DNA of 64,000 nucleotides. Origin: Ensifer sp. IC4062. GTDB lineage: Bacteria; Pseudomonadota; Alphaproteobacteria; Rhizobiales; Rhizobiaceae. Position 1 is the stretch's first letter. The number at the start of each line of letters is the position of its first letter. Below, in pieces: positions 28,199 through 37,317 of the stretch. Location: contig NZ_JADYVD010000042.1 in NCBI RefSeq assembly GCF_020193575.1, positions 1-64,000 on the forward strand, written 5' to 3'. Both the position numbers and the translations under genes were made by a program. Under the pieces are notes generated by a model, which searched no databases, was not told where the DNA came from, and worked only from the letters and a program-made list of their open reading frames with translations.

Positions 28199-28257
28199 AG
28201 GTGCGAAGTTGGCCGGTCATCAAGTCTGTCCAAGATCGTCGGGCCTGCGCTGGAAAC

Positions 28258-29148
28258 TTAATACGGGAGTGCAGCAAGGCGGCCATTACGGCTTAGCATT
28301 ACACGACCGTCCTCGATCCGTTCGACCATCCATCCATCATCCAAAAGAGCGCCGACAAAATATTTCTCGCCATTGATGACAAGATACGGAAGCGGCCCAC
28401 GCCAAACAGCTTCAACTGCGATAGCGGATGGCGCCTTCTCATCTTCGATAACCACTCTATTCAACAGTGCGAGAGCGCCTTTCGTGCGATGATCGAACCA
28501 CTGCTGAACGTTATGCCAACTGATAGCCGAAGCAGATGTGACGGTGCCCTCGGCGGTCACAACACCCTTAGCGGAGCTGACCTTGATGTTGGGCAGGCCG
28601 ACTCTATCGACTTCCTGTTGCAGGTCTTTAGCAGCTGTCACGACAGTCTGATCATCAGTGCGGTTATCAGGCAGCTTGGGTTCACGTTCGCCATTAGATA
28701 AATGGGCGCTCACTACAACAGCGTTGCCGTAGTCGGAGAAAATCGCCGAGAGCACCCCGATCCCCAGAGAGCCGAGCAACACCAACGCGAGCACAGATAT
28801 CGAGAGGCGTGGAATTCCGATCAAATCGGCTGGCGCTGCATCCGGCACCGACCAGAGAATGGACATCGCTCCTGCATGAATGACGACAGGAAGGGGCGCG
28901 ACAATCCGCTCACCTGCAGCAATATTCCTGTTTCCCTCCATGCTGAGGCCGGCAGTAAGTGCCTCAACCTCGATTGATTTGTCCAGACGAGTGATACGAA
29001 AATGATGCGACGCGAGTCCTTGCTCGACGAAGATTATATCGGCATCGAGGCCGCTACCAATTAAGCTCGTTTCTAGAGCCGTTGTACCGGTCAGTTCGCA
29101 ATAGAGCCCCGAGAGAACTTTGAATTGAAGGGAAACGACGTCGTTCAC
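28258..29148 (-). CDS. y4yQ: SctD-like inner-membrane ring protein Y4yQ
   Basis: A 296-residue protein with the layout of SctD/YscD-type T3SS ring proteins. The N-terminus is FHA-like (GSGLDADIIFVEQGLASHHFRIT). One transmembrane segment lies near residues 120-145 (LSISVLALVLLGSLGIGVLS), and a periplasmic BON-like part follows (VSSAKGVVTAEGTVTS). The frame is open to 29181, but a GTG at 29148 follows GGAG at proper distance, so I start there. A strong hairpin lies between nopA and this start. The SctD assignment is by architecture. Confidence 0.75.
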   Translation of the reverse strand: MNDVVSLQFKVLSGLYCELTGTTALETSLIGSGLDADIIFVEQGLASHHFRITRLDKSIEVEALTAGLSMEGNRNIAAGERIVAPLPVVIHAGAMSILWSVPDAAPADLIGIPRLSISVLALVLLGSLGIGVLSAIFSDYGNAVVVSAHLSNGEREPKLPDNRTDDQTVVTAAKDLQQEVDRVGLPNIKVSSAKGVVTAEGTVTSASAISWHNVQQWFDHRTKGALALLNRVVIEDEKAPSAIAVEAVWRGPLPYLVINGEKYFVGALLDDGWMVERIEDGRVMLSRNGRLAALPY

Positions 29149-29162
29149 GGATGATCTCCGAA

Positions 29163-29200
29163 GAGATGAGCCGCACGGCAAGTGGCATGCGGCTCATCTC
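29163..29200 (-). promoter_or_regulatory. intercistronic stem-loop between nopA and y4yQ
   Basis: A perfect inverted repeat with 13-base arms (GAGATGAGCCGCA and TGCGGCTCATCTC) and a 12-base loop. It lies between the nopA stop and the y4yQ start and ends about 3 bases before the y4yQ ribosome-binding site. There is no T-run, so it looks more like an mRNA-stabilising or processing hairpin than a terminator. It would let the abundant pilus proteins NopC/NopA be made in excess over the ring and gate proteins. Confidence 0.65.
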
Positions 29201-29253
29201 GGTTCCACTTCGGTGTCAGTTGTGCTTCAGGGTGCCTGAGAGCACCATCGGCA

Positions 29254-29472
29254 TTACTGGACGCGTTCGTCCGCCACCTTCTTGATTGTCTGGAGCTGGG
29301 TCGAGACCGTGCGCAGCTGCATACTCCTAGCCGTGGCCTCCGCGCTAACCCGCGCTAGTTCCGCGATTTGAGCCTGGAAGGCGACAGCCCCAGCGCCTTG
29401 GGCGGCGGCGCTTCCAGCAACCGCGGCGCCAGTTCCAGCTAGACTCATAACACTACTTAGTCTAGACAGCAT
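29254..29472 (-). CDS. nopA: NopA, T3SS pilus/needle protein
   Basis: A 72-residue protein starting MLSRLSSVMSLAGTG at 29472 behind AAAGGAA. It is alanine-rich and helical, with no signal peptide (residues about 20-65: AAAQGAGAVAFQAQIAELAR). NopA is a component of the rhizobial T3 pilus and is itself secreted. The open frame extends 21 codons further upstream, but the site and size fit the short form. nopC precedes it by 69 bp. Confidence 0.85.
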   Translation of the reverse strand: MLSRLSSVMSLAGTGAAVAGSAAAQGAGAVAFQAQIAELARVSAEATARSMQLRTVSTQLQTIKKVADERVQ

Positions 29473-29541
29473 ATTCGTTTCCTTTCTGTCGAATTGAGCC
29501 GTCACTAACGGCACGCACCTCCTGACGCGGACCACCCAGCG

Positions 29542-29838
29542 TCAGGCATCCTCTTCAGTTTCTGCCATGGCTTCCTCGGCATCAGCCATGGCATCGTTCA
29601 TAAGTTGCAGCGCAACCGAACGAAGAGCTATTTCGAAGGCTTCGCTTTGATTTACAGATTGCGAGTGATCCCCGGCGATGGTCGGACTATCCGCCCGACC
29701 GCTCCCGCCATCCGGCTTGTTGTAACCAGGGGGCCTACCGGAATCGCGCGGCGGCTGTCCATTCGAACGTCCATGCCCCCCTGTGCGGGCCAGGGAAACA
29801 CCGATGCTGTCAACTCCACTTCCAACTGCTGTGACCAT
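29542..29838 (-). CDS. nopC: NopC, small T3-secreted protein
   Basis: A 98-residue protein, Gly/Arg/Pro-rich in the first half (TGGHGRSNGQPPRDSGRPPG) and with an acidic helical C-terminus (NDAMADAEEAMAETEEDA). Position as first gene after the tts box and before nopA, and its size, match NopC of S. fredii, a T3-secreted protein with effector properties. No signal peptide. Family identity is by context and general resemblance. Confidence 0.75.
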   Translation of the reverse strand: MVTAVGSGVDSIGVSLARTGGHGRSNGQPPRDSGRPPGYNKPDGGSGRADSPTIAGDHSQSVNQSEAFEIALRSVALQLMNDAMADAEEAMAETEEDA

Positions 29839-29880
29839 TGTTTTTCCATTGGCGGCGAATTGCAGACAACACTTACCTAT

Positions 29881-29906
29881 AAACCCCAGCTTTCGAGAAG
29901 CTGACG
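29881..29906 (-). promoter_or_regulatory. tts box for nopC-nopA-y4yQ-rhcV-y4yS
   Basis: Minus strand CGTCAGCTTCTCGAAAGCT followed by GGGG is a very close match to the TtsI-binding tts box (GTCAGCTT-TCG-AAGCT pattern). It lies about 45 bp before nopC and in the right orientation. Confidence 0.9.
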
Positions 29907-30117
29907 GGCCTCAAGAAAAGTATGGCCCGTCTGCACAAACTGTCTCAGGTCATTCCTGGCCACGATGGTTCCGCGCGGCTCGGGCGTCATAAAGACTGCG
30001 GCATCAAGCGCCACATTTTCGGCCCGGCTGCCAAGACGCCGGTCTTGACCGTTGCGTCCTCTCTCTGTCACCTTCGCAGAATTATCGGCACCCCTTCAGC
30101 GCCCTTTATGAGCGTGC

Positions 30118-31089
30118 TCACGCGTATGCGGACTCATACGCTCGTCGTGGCGCAGCGAAGTCCACACGATGCCGGTCAGTTTTGCGGCGGCGAGCGCCAC
30201 GGCGACAATAGTTGGATGAGACCGGTTTCGCAGGACTGGAGTCCACATTCCGACCGCCGATTGCTGATTGGCGCCCAAGTGCCGCTCGTGCGCCGCAGAT
30301 GAGCAATGTGCGTAAGTATCGGTTGCCTCGCTTGGATAAAGCATCTTCCTCTTCCCACCAATCAAGTGCGGCGCGGCTGAGACCCAACCATACAGCGAGA
30401 TCACGTCCACCTGCGAAGGCGGACGCATCTCCGATCGCCGCAATAAGTGCAGTCGCATGGATAACACCAATTCCGGGGATGGTCGTCAGCCGCCGAGCTC
30501 GCTCGTCTTCGCATGCCAGAAGTTCGTCGTCGTAAGCCTTGATGCGGCGATCGAGTTCCGCCCATTCATCCCGTAAAGTTCTGAAGAAATCGGACCATGC
30601 GGGGGCTGATCTCAGCATCGGTTGGCAAGAGTTCCTGGAGCTTTTGCCAAAGCGTCGTTCGCCGATTCGAATGATCATTCCGCGTTCCAGTAGTATCGCT
30701 CTGATCTGCTTGATCAACGTGGCCGGGTCGTGACCAATCTGTCGCGAGCGCAGTGAACGCTCTGGACGTCGAGCTGGGCCTGCTGCGTCTTTGAGCGAGA
30801 CGAAAACGCATCGTCGGTCGCGTCGTTGCTTCCGCTTTCGCGTCAGCATCACGCCTTCACCCACGGCTGGACAAATTCGGGCGGCATCAGGCGCAAGTCA
30901 TGTCCATATTCGCTTCGGGCCGACCAAGAAAGTGAGCGCCGCTGCAAGCCCCCATCGCGACAAGGCAGCGACAAACCGAAGAACGCCGTTGCGCGTCATC
31001 CTTAGCCGCAAAACAACTGCTCCGCTCGCATCCGGTCCGGCGAGACTGCAGCTCTTCTTACCCAAATCGATGCCTAATAGTCGCGACAT
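30118..31089 (-). mobile_element. IS110-family transposase remnant
   Basis: On the minus strand, an N-terminal piece (31089-30898: MSRLLGIDLGKKSCSLAGPD) is separated by a frameshift from a longer piece (30864-30118). The longer piece contains WAELDRRIKAYDDELLACED, RRLTTIPGIGVIHATALIA and FAGGRDLAVWLGL, the C-terminal signature of IS110-family transposases. The LG-to-tail region then degenerates. It sits between the nopC promoter and nopP, splitting what are neighbouring T3SS units. Confidence 0.8.
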
Positions 31090-31459
31090 CGCTCTTGGTC
31101 ATGGTCTCTCGTTCAGTTGCAGAATGCGACGGAAGCGTGGGCGGGCCATCTCCTTTGACCGCCACCACAGCCGCCAAGCAGCGCCAGACCTGGCGCACAA
31201 AAAAAGAGGCCGGAGCATCACGGACGCGGGGGCCTCAATGTATAAGGAGCCGTTCGACGTGTTCACGGGCTCCGGGAGCAAAATCCCCAATCGAACCTAC
31301 TACTAAGTTCTCAAGGAAACCCCGCGTTTAAGTGGTCACTGCTCCGCCTGTGCCCTACACGGAATGGGTAACCGCTCGTTGGCTCCCTGGGTTTGCTACC
31401 TCTTTCGCTCCCTGTCCATGACCATAGGGACCCAGTATTGGCAGATGAGGCCCCCGCCA
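31090..31459. other. intergenic, IS-derived
   Basis: Region between the transposase N-terminus and the nopP stop. It likely holds the left end of the decayed IS and the 3' flank of nopP. No gene recognised. Confidence 0.4.
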
Positions 31460-32278
31460 TCACATGAAGTCATCCTCGTAAGTCTCGTAAGAGTAACTGG
31501 TTGAACACGGTGCGCTCACGGTATCCTCAGATTTACGGAGATAAAGCGGCGGCTTGTCTGCACGCTGCCACTTCTCGGCACTGTTCTTCGTCCATTTGTC
31601 GGGATGCTGGATAGGGTCAAGGACCATGTCGCAATGATCCACTTCAACGAACCCCAGCGTCGCTGCGCGGGCTTTCGCTTCTGGGTTTTCCGCGCGCCAG
31701 TTCAGCAACGGCCGTTCGCCGTCCCTCCGAAGTTGATGCTCGAGCAGAATATCGCCTGCATTCTCGACGAGGGGATGAGCGATCTGCAGATCCACTATGG
31801 AGGTAGTCGCAGTTCGACCGGGAAATTGGTCCCGCCAACTTTGGGATTCGAACTCTTCCATGCTGAACCCGCCTTCCGTTCTCATCAGTCCAACGCACTG
31901 GTTTCCCAATTGGTAACTGAAATATCGAGCTTGCTCAGTATCCCGGCAAATGCCGTATTGTTGAGCAACCTCCGCAGTGCGTTGGGCTCGTGCGGATACG
32001 TACTCCGAATACTCTTGTGGATTGTCGGCGATGTCAGTGATTTCTTTGCCATGAAATTGCCTCACCTCCCTCCTGAAAGTCCTCAGGTCTATTTCCACCA
32101 CCGGAGGTTCGGGATCGAGGGTATACCTTGCCGCCGGCGATGAGCCGCCGTTGGAACCCGGCCCGGCTAAGTGCATCCGGGCAAACGTGTCCGCGAACTC
32201 TTGTGTTTCCGCGTCCGTTTGCCCGCCGGTACCACGCGTGTAGTGGAAATCGAACGAGCCATTAATTCGACCATACAT
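31460..32278 (-). CDS. nopP: T3SS effector NopP
   Basis: A 272-residue hydrophilic protein matching NopP, a rhizobium-specific T3 effector phosphorylated by plant kinases and a host-range determinant. It starts MYGRINGSFDFHYTRGTGG behind AGGGAG. Other recognisable parts are FADTFARMHLAGPGS and the C-terminal NSAEKWQRADKPPLYLRKSED. There is no signal peptide or membrane segment, and the Ser/Gly-rich N-terminus suits T3 secretion. It has its own tts box upstream. Confidence 0.88.
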   Translation of the reverse strand: MYGRINGSFDFHYTRGTGGQTDAETQEFADTFARMHLAGPGSNGGSSPAARYTLDPEPPVVEIDLRTFRREVRQFHGKEITDIADNPQEYSEYVSARAQRTAEVAQQYGICRDTEQARYFSYQLGNQCVGLMRTEGGFSMEEFESQSWRDQFPGRTATTSIVDLQIAHPLVENAGDILLEHQLRRDGERPLLNWRAENPEAKARAATLGFVEVDHCDMVLDPIQHPDKWTKNSAEKWQRADKPPLYLRKSEDTVSAPCSTSYSYETYEDDFM

Positions 32279-32325
32279 ACGATTCGTACTCCCTTTTTCG
32301 CATTGAATGAGGCTGGTTAGGCGCG

Positions 32326-32354
32326 GCGGGTCACGATAGAGCCGCTAGCTGACG
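32326..32354 (-). promoter_or_regulatory. tts box upstream of nopP
   Basis: Minus strand CGTCAGCTAGCGGCTCT followed by ATCGTGACC keeps the invariant CGTCAGCT and the downstream GTGAC-like end but has a weaker centre. It lies about 48 bp before nopP in the right orientation. Confidence 0.7.
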
Positions 32355-32384
32355 ATCACTTGACCAGCACGGCAAAGCGGCATT

Positions 32385-32850
32385 ACTACCGCTGGATTTG
32401 AGGCAGGGTGTTCGACCGGCTGTTCGAAGTGATCGCGTGCGGTCCGACCTGGAATGGCTGATGCTTGGTGCGACCGTGATCCGCGCCCCAGCGAGCGGCC
32501 CGGGCGCGGCGCAAAAGGAGGATCTGAAGCACAGGCTCTCGGCCGCTCCCGCGGCGGGTTCGGCAACAAGGTCCATGCCGTCGTAGACGCGCTCGGCCGG
32601 CCGGTCCGCTTCGAACTGGGTCCCGGCCAGCAGAATGACATGGCGCCGGCTCGCGGGACTGATCGAGGTTTTGCCGGCGGTTCAGGCAATCGCCGATCGC
32701 GCTTACGATGCCGACCGGCAGCACAACGTGATCGTCGACCAGGGTGGCGAACCGGTCATCCCGTCGCGCCGCCATAGCAAACACCGGCACGGCTACGACA
32801 AGATCGCTACAAGAACCGCCCGCGAATCAATATTATCCCAATTCTGATTC
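32385..32850 (+). mobile_element. IS5-family transposase remnant
   Basis: Plus-strand pieces in three frames match IS5/IS427-type transposases: DLEWLMLGATVIRA, then QALGRSRGGFGNKVHAVVDALGRPVRFELGPGQQNDM, and AIADRAYDADRQHNVIV with GGEPVIPSRR. Frameshifts and missing ends show it is dead. It separates the rhcU stop from the nopP promoter. Confidence 0.75.
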
Positions 32851-32880
32851 CGCGTTCAGCGGTCGTGTTCTAGTCATAGT

Positions 32881-33918
32881 CTAGGCCAAGCCTGCGGCCA
32901 AGAGTGCTCTCGCGATGGGCTCGAAATATTGCATGGGCACGGCGTTGCCCAGTTTCGTTGTGCTGATGAGCTGGTGCGCTAGGACATGATCATCGACAAT
33001 TTTGAGACGCAGAGCCTGTGCCTCACGAACCATGTGTGAAGCGGCCTCGCCCTTGGCACGGCAAACCAAGATTGGCACCCCGGTCTCACCACGGACGTAA
33101 CGCAGACCGACTAGTATCGCCGTTCCTCTGTAGACCAGCGTGGCGCGACGCACACCGAGCGGAGGCTCGCTAGCCATCTCGTCGCGGATGCGCCGTCGTT
33201 CACCCTTCAACTCTGGCGTCCCTTGCTGTTCCTTCAACTCGCGCGTTACTTCCGTCTTAGTCATGCGCATTTCGCGCAGATACAACGCACGCTGCAACAG
33301 CAGATCGATCAGTCCGCCGATCAGAAGTGCGCCGGCGCCAATTCCGATCAGCTGTTTCGCTCCGGTAAAGACGACGCCGAAACACCCCATACCGCAGACT
33401 GGCAGATAGACCATCGTCTTCCACAAGCCAAAAAAGAAGAGGGAAAAGGTGCCGCTAAGGACCAATACCTTAAACAGCGTTTTGCCAACCTCGACTACTG
33501 AACGCGTAGACGCCAAGCGCTTGAACCATTGAAAAGGGTTGATTTTTTCAAGTTTCGGCTTCAATGGCTCGAGAGAGAATACAAATCCACGATTGGCGAG
33601 TAATCCGGCCAAGACTACCGTGGCGAAAAGAGCTGAAAGCAGCGGGCCAACAGTTTCCAGGGTGAGTTCGACTAGCAGAACCAGTGTCTGTCGCACTGCG
33701 ACATTGAAAGGCAGGTACTGCAGCTTGTCGGTTAATAGCAGGGCTTCCTTGCATTTATCTTCGATAACGCTACCTCTTAGCCATAAGTAGCCGAGCCCAG
33801 CGCAAGTGGCGGCGGCGCGGACGAAATCGGAGCTACGCGGTATTTGCCCTCTTTTGCGGGCTTCTCTCAGCTTCTTCGGGGTAGCGGCGCGTGACTTCTC
33901 TTCGCTCGTATCGCTCAT
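32881..33918 (-). CDS. rhcU: T3SS export switch protein RhcU (SctU), unusual cleavage site
   Basis: A 345-residue SctU/FlhB-family protein: the N-terminus [20 protein letters not shown], four membrane segments between about residues 35 and 210, and a cytoplasmic domain with [20 protein letters not shown]. SctU proteins normally self-cleave at Asn-Pro-Thr-His to switch substrate class. Here the aligned residues 264-267 are Arg-Gly-Thr-Ala ([14 protein letters not shown]), so the catalytic Asn-Pro is missing. The start at 33918 overlaps the rhcT stop by 4 bp. It is the last gene of the nolB operon. Confidence 0.93.
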   Translation of the reverse strand: MSDTSEEKSRAATPKKLREARKRGQIPRSSDFVRAAATCAGLGYLWLRGSVIEDKCKEALLLTDKLQYLPFNVAVRQTLVLLVELTLETVGPLLSALFATVVLAGLLANRGFVFSLEPLKPKLEKINPFQWFKRLASTRSVVEVGKTLFKVLVLSGTFSLFFFGLWKTMVYLPVCGMGCFGVVFTGAKQLIGIGAGALLIGGLIDLLLQRALYLREMRMTKTEVTRELKEQQGTPELKGERRRIRDEMASEPPLGVRRATLVYRGTAILVGLRYVRGETGVPILVCRAKGEAASHMVREAQALRLKIVDDHVLAHQLISTTKLGNAVPMQYFEPIARALLAAGLA

Positions 33919-34733
33919 TTCAGCAACTTGTCGAGCCACCCAAGCGTGCCATCCGCTTGCGTGATCTCCAGTTTGATGCCCTCGAGCAAATAGGTAGCGT
34001 AGGTAACCATGATAATCGGAAAGACGATATTCTTGATCGGAGTGGACAGCTGGCTAGATTTGAATTGTGGCGCAAAGCGACGTATCATCATCATTGAAAT
34101 ATCAATCAGTCCCAAAAAGAATACTACAGGCCCCGAGATCAATAATGTCGTGCGCATGATGTGGTCGAGGAGTCCGAATAATTCCATAGCGGCTTGGGGG
34201 CTCAATGTTGGCTGAAACCGATACACGGGCCAGATCAAATAGCTGCCATAGAGTGCGCTGATCATAGCTTGCAGACCTCCCGACGCAACGAAGATCGTAA
34301 TTGCAGTGATCCCGAGAAATACTCCCATGGCGGAAGCCTGACTGTTCGTTGCTGGGTCGGCCTGAGTGGACGGGCTGGTGATGCCGCGCTGGTTGTCTAT
34401 AAACTCACCGGCCGCCTGAAGGCCCCATAAAGGAATCCCGAGAAAAGTGCCAAGTAGCAAGCCGACAAAAACCTCCTTCAGTCCGAGCAGGGGTACCTGG
34501 ATCAGACTTGTTTCCGGACCCAGCGCCTGCAACCCGTCGCTGACGTGTGCCAAGCAGGGTAGTCCGAAGGCAACAGCCAGGCAGCCGCGGACCAGCCCAC
34601 CAATCTGAGACCGTGTAAATACAGGAAGTATCAGCATAATGCCTAGCGCGCGGGCCGCACCAAGACCGGCCGCCGCGACAAGTTCGATAGCCGCATGGAG
34701 CAAGATTTGAATCTCGGCGGGTGACAGATACAT
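33915..34733 (-). CDS. rhcT: T3SS export apparatus protein RhcT (SctT)
   Basis: A 272-residue FliR/SctT family inner-membrane protein with about six hydrophobic segments, for example [20 protein letters not shown] and [31 protein letters not shown], the signature region. With SctR and SctS it forms the export-gate core. It starts 8 bp after rhcS and overlaps rhcU by 4 bp. Confidence 0.95.
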   Translation of the reverse strand: MYLSPAEIQILLHAAIELVAAAGLGAARALGIMLILPVFTRSQIGGLVRGCLAVAFGLPCLAHVSDGLQALGPETSLIQVPLLGLKEVFVGLLLGTFLGIPLWGLQAAGEFIDNQRGITSPSTQADPATNSQASAMGVFLGITAITIFVASGGLQAMISALYGSYLIWPVYRFQPTLSPQAAMELFGLLDHIMRTTLLISGPVVFFLGLIDISMMMIRRFAPQFKSSQLSTPIKNIVFPIIMVTYATYLLEGIKLEITQADGTLGWLDKLLK

Positions 34734-34741
34734 GGCGCAGG

Positions 34742-35023
34742 CTAATAGCCAAGTGTGATTGCTGGAAACTCAGTAAAGACCTGGTTGGCTAGCTCTATGA
34801 GCGGGGCGCTCAGCACAGGCGCAAACAAGCCAATTACCGCGACAACGACCAGGAGCTTCACGGTGAGCGGCAGGCTTTCATCCTGGATCTGCGTTGCCGC
34901 CTGGATGATGCCAATAGCTAGGCCAACAATCACCGATGCAATGAGTGGCGGCAGAATCCAGATCATGAAAACCACCAATGATTGGCTCATAAGCGCAAGA
35001 ATACTGGATCCGGTAATAATCAA
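34742..35023 (-). CDS. rhcS: T3SS export apparatus protein RhcS (SctS)
   Basis: A 93-residue FliQ/SctS family protein with two membrane segments ([20 protein letters not shown] and [15 protein letters not shown]) separated by the conserved [11 protein letters not shown] loop. Typical size. The ATG overlaps the rhcR stop by 4 bp. Confidence 0.95.
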   Translation of the reverse strand: MIITGSSILALMSQSLVVFMIWILPPLIASVIVGLAIGIIQAATQIQDESLPLTVKLLVVVAVIGLFAPVLSAPLIELANQVFTEFPAITLGY

Positions 35024-35685
35024 GCTCCCGACATCGTGTAACTGAGCACAAGTCCGTGCATCAATCTCGACCAGCCATCAATAGCGACGAACAAAAATAG
35101 TTTGAAAGGCACAGCTATAATCGTCGGAGATACCATCGACATCCCCATCGCCATCAAAATCGTCGTTACGATAAGATCAATTACGATAAAGGGTAGATAC
35201 AGGAGGAAGCCGATTTCGAACGCTCGCTTTAGTTCTGAAATCAGAAAAGATGGTACAAGAATTGCGAAATCATCAGGTGTGACTCTGGCGCGCATTTCCT
35301 CAGGCCAGACTTTGTCCGTCGACGAGAGGAAAAATCGTCGCTGCTCTTCGTTTGTGAACTTCTTGAGATGGTCAAGCAATGGCTGACTTCCTGCTTTGGC
35401 GGCGTTAATCCAGTCCTCGAACGTCTGATAGCGGAGTTTGGGATCGGTCATCCGATCATAGGTTTGTTCAACAACAGGCGCGCTAACGAACATGGTGAGG
35501 ATCAATGCGGCGGCGTACAGCACTATGTTGGGTGGTATCGTCTGGGTCCCGAGCGCGTTGCGGACGAGAAATAGAACAACTGATACTTTTACAAACGCCG
35601 TGGTTGTGACGACAGCTAGGACTAGAAGACCGATTCCCGCGGTTACCGCAAGAAGGGCCAGGACTGCCGGCTGAATCTCAGTCAT
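35020..35685 (-). CDS. rhcR: T3SS export apparatus protein RhcR (SctR)
   Basis: A 221-residue FliP/SctR family protein, core of the export gate. It has FVKVSVVLFLVRNALGTQTIPPN near residues 32-55, then the periplasmic loop, then the C-terminal SELKRAFEIGFLLYLPFIVIDLIV signature and MSPTIIAVPFKL-type end. I use the ATG at 35685, which gives the normal N-terminus MTEIQ and overlaps rhcQ slightly. The frame upstream to 35772 lies inside rhcQ. Confidence 0.95.
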   Translation of the reverse strand: MTEIQPAVLALLAVTAGIGLLVLAVVTTTAFVKVSVVLFLVRNALGTQTIPPNIVLYAAALILTMFVSAPVVEQTYDRMTDPKLRYQTFEDWINAAKAGSQPLLDHLKKFTNEEQRRFFLSSTDKVWPEEMRARVTPDDFAILVPSFLISELKRAFEIGFLLYLPFIVIDLIVTTILMAMGMSMVSPTIIAVPFKLFLFVAIDGWSRLMHGLVLSYTMSGA

Positions 35686-36754
35686 TGCATGCCAACCTTC
35701 CACGCAGTCTGATGCCCAGCTCATCTCCGATGCGCACGATGTCGCCACGCCCGATACACCGACCATTGGCAACTATGTCCACCGGACCGGCGATCGGCCG
35801 CCCGAGTTCAAAAACATGCCCATCACCGGCACTTCTCAATTCCCCCAATGGGATCGGCCAGCGACCGCATTCAAAGACAAGCACGATCTCGACGTCGTCG
35901 AGATCGGCATCCGACGGCCTTAGTTGCGATTCGGGCTGTATCATATGCGCATTCTCCAAAAGGCGTGATCGCGGGCGGAAAGCCCCCCGCAGGATTAGGT
36001 GGTCGCCCTCAAGGTCTGCCCTAGTCCATAACTGACCCACAGATAGAGCGATTTGGCCACGGCCGAACGCCGATATGTCTGGCAACAGAGCATCACCGGC
36101 GGATGCTCTTCGAAGGAGCGCGGCCGAAACTCGAAGCGTGCCGATCTCACCTGCAACTATGACCGGGAGCTCTGGGGAAAGCTCGCGCGGTTGTCGCGGC
36201 AACCGGGCAAACAGTTCACCCAGCGCACGGAACGCAAACGGCACCAAGCCATCAAGAGGCGAGAAGAGGAACAGGCGACCCTTGCCATTGACCGAGCCGA
36301 AGACGATTTCCAGTTCGAGATAGGGAGCCAATGTCATGGCTTCACCTACGCGGAGGAGATGCACATTCCGGTGCATCTTCTCCTCCAGTCGAACGATAAG
36401 CGGCTCGAGCGCAAGTTCGAGAATGAGTGATGCAGTTGGCTCGGAAGGGAAAGCAAGGTCACTCTGAACTGTCGAGACGAACGCCTCTACAAGCGGTCGA
36501 GACAGCGACAAGACGACCCTTTCACCTCCCACGTCCCAAATGCAGTCAAACATCGGAATGACAGAAGATTCCTGTTGCCAAACAAGCCCTTCCATCCACA
36601 CCGATAGTTGTTTGTCGCCGACACGCGTCTGAAACGGCCCGCGTGAAGCCGCTATATCGTTGACCCACGTGACGACCTCGGGGGACAGTGTCAACGCTGG
36701 TTCGAATACAGTGTGTCTAGCCACGCTAGTCATCAAAGCGGCTCTAAGCTGCAC
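35678..36754 (-). CDS. rhcQ: T3SS C-ring/sorting platform protein RhcQ (SctQ)
   Basis: A 358-residue SctQ protein with the C-terminal SpoA/FliN-like domain (residues about 285-355: DVEIVLVFECGRWPIPLGELRS ... GRGDIVRIGDELGIRL). It forms the cytoplasmic sorting platform with SctK and SctL. The N-terminal part is variable, as usual. It lies 26 bp after y4yJ and overlaps rhcR. Confidence 0.92.
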   Translation of the reverse strand: MQLRAALMTSVARHTVFEPALTLSPEVVTWVNDIAASRGPFQTRVGDKQLSVWMEGLVWQQESSVIPMFDCIWDVGGERVVLSLSRPLVEAFVSTVQSDLAFPSEPTASLILELALEPLIVRLEEKMHRNVHLLRVGEAMTLAPYLELEIVFGSVNGKGRLFLFSPLDGLVPFAFRALGELFARLPRQPRELSPELPVIVAGEIGTLRVSAALLRRASAGDALLPDISAFGRGQIALSVGQLWTRADLEGDHLILRGAFRPRSRLLENAHMIQPESQLRPSDADLDDVEIVLVFECGRWPIPLGELRSAGDGHVFELGRPIAGPVDIVANGRCIGRGDIVRIGDELGIRLRGRLACND

Positions 36755-36780
36755 AATCGGGTCAATCAGAGAACTTGCGG

Positions 36781-37317
36781 CTACCGGATCTGGTTGCGCG
36801 ACATCTGGACGAGCGAACCTCTCCCAAACCGCAACAATATCTCATCGTCGGCCTCTATCTCACCTGCGGCTTCCGAATGAATATCGACGGCGCGCCGTAG
36901 ATCGTCCTCGATCTGTTGCCATTTGCGCCGTGCTTCCGAACGTCTCACCCACTGGGCTTTCGTCTCAGACGCCGCTGTCTCGGCCTGCTTTTGAGCGAAA
37001 TGCGCATTGTCAAGTACCTGGCCTTTGAGAGTGATCTCAGCAGCAAACCGCTCAATGTGAAGGTGGTGATGGTCGAGTGCTGCGCTGGACAAGGTGTTCA
37101 GCGACATCAGTTTTTGGTAGAGCTGAGCTTCCTCTCTTGCGCGCTGTTGCTGCGCGATTTCAAGCCCCTGAGAGGCATCCTGAGCGGCTACGATGGCCAT
37201 GCGGCGCCGAGCTTCCTTATCCGACAGCTTCCTACGGGCGTCGCGCTCTTGCATTTCCTTCAGAAGCCGTATCCTCGAAGCGTGAGCATAATTCACGAGG
37301 TCAAACGCGACATCCAT
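36781..37317 (-). CDS. y4yJ: T3SS ATPase stalk protein Y4yJ (SctO-like)
   Basis: A 178-residue, highly charged, all-helical protein, likely a long antiparallel coiled coil (LLKEMQERDARRKLSDKEARRR; TKAQWVRRSEARRKWQQIEDDLRR). Position directly after the ATPase gene rhcN and before rhcQ is that of SctO/YscO/FliJ stalks. The start overlaps the rhcN end by about 25 bp. Confidence 0.85.
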   Translation of the reverse strand: MDVAFDLVNYAHASRIRLLKEMQERDARRKLSDKEARRRMAIVAAQDASQGLEIAQQQRAREEAQLYQKLMSLNTLSSAALDHHHLHIERFAAEITLKGQVLDNAHFAQKQAETAASETKAQWVRRSEARRKWQQIEDDLRRAVDIHSEAAGEIEADDEILLRFGRGSLVQMSRNQIR

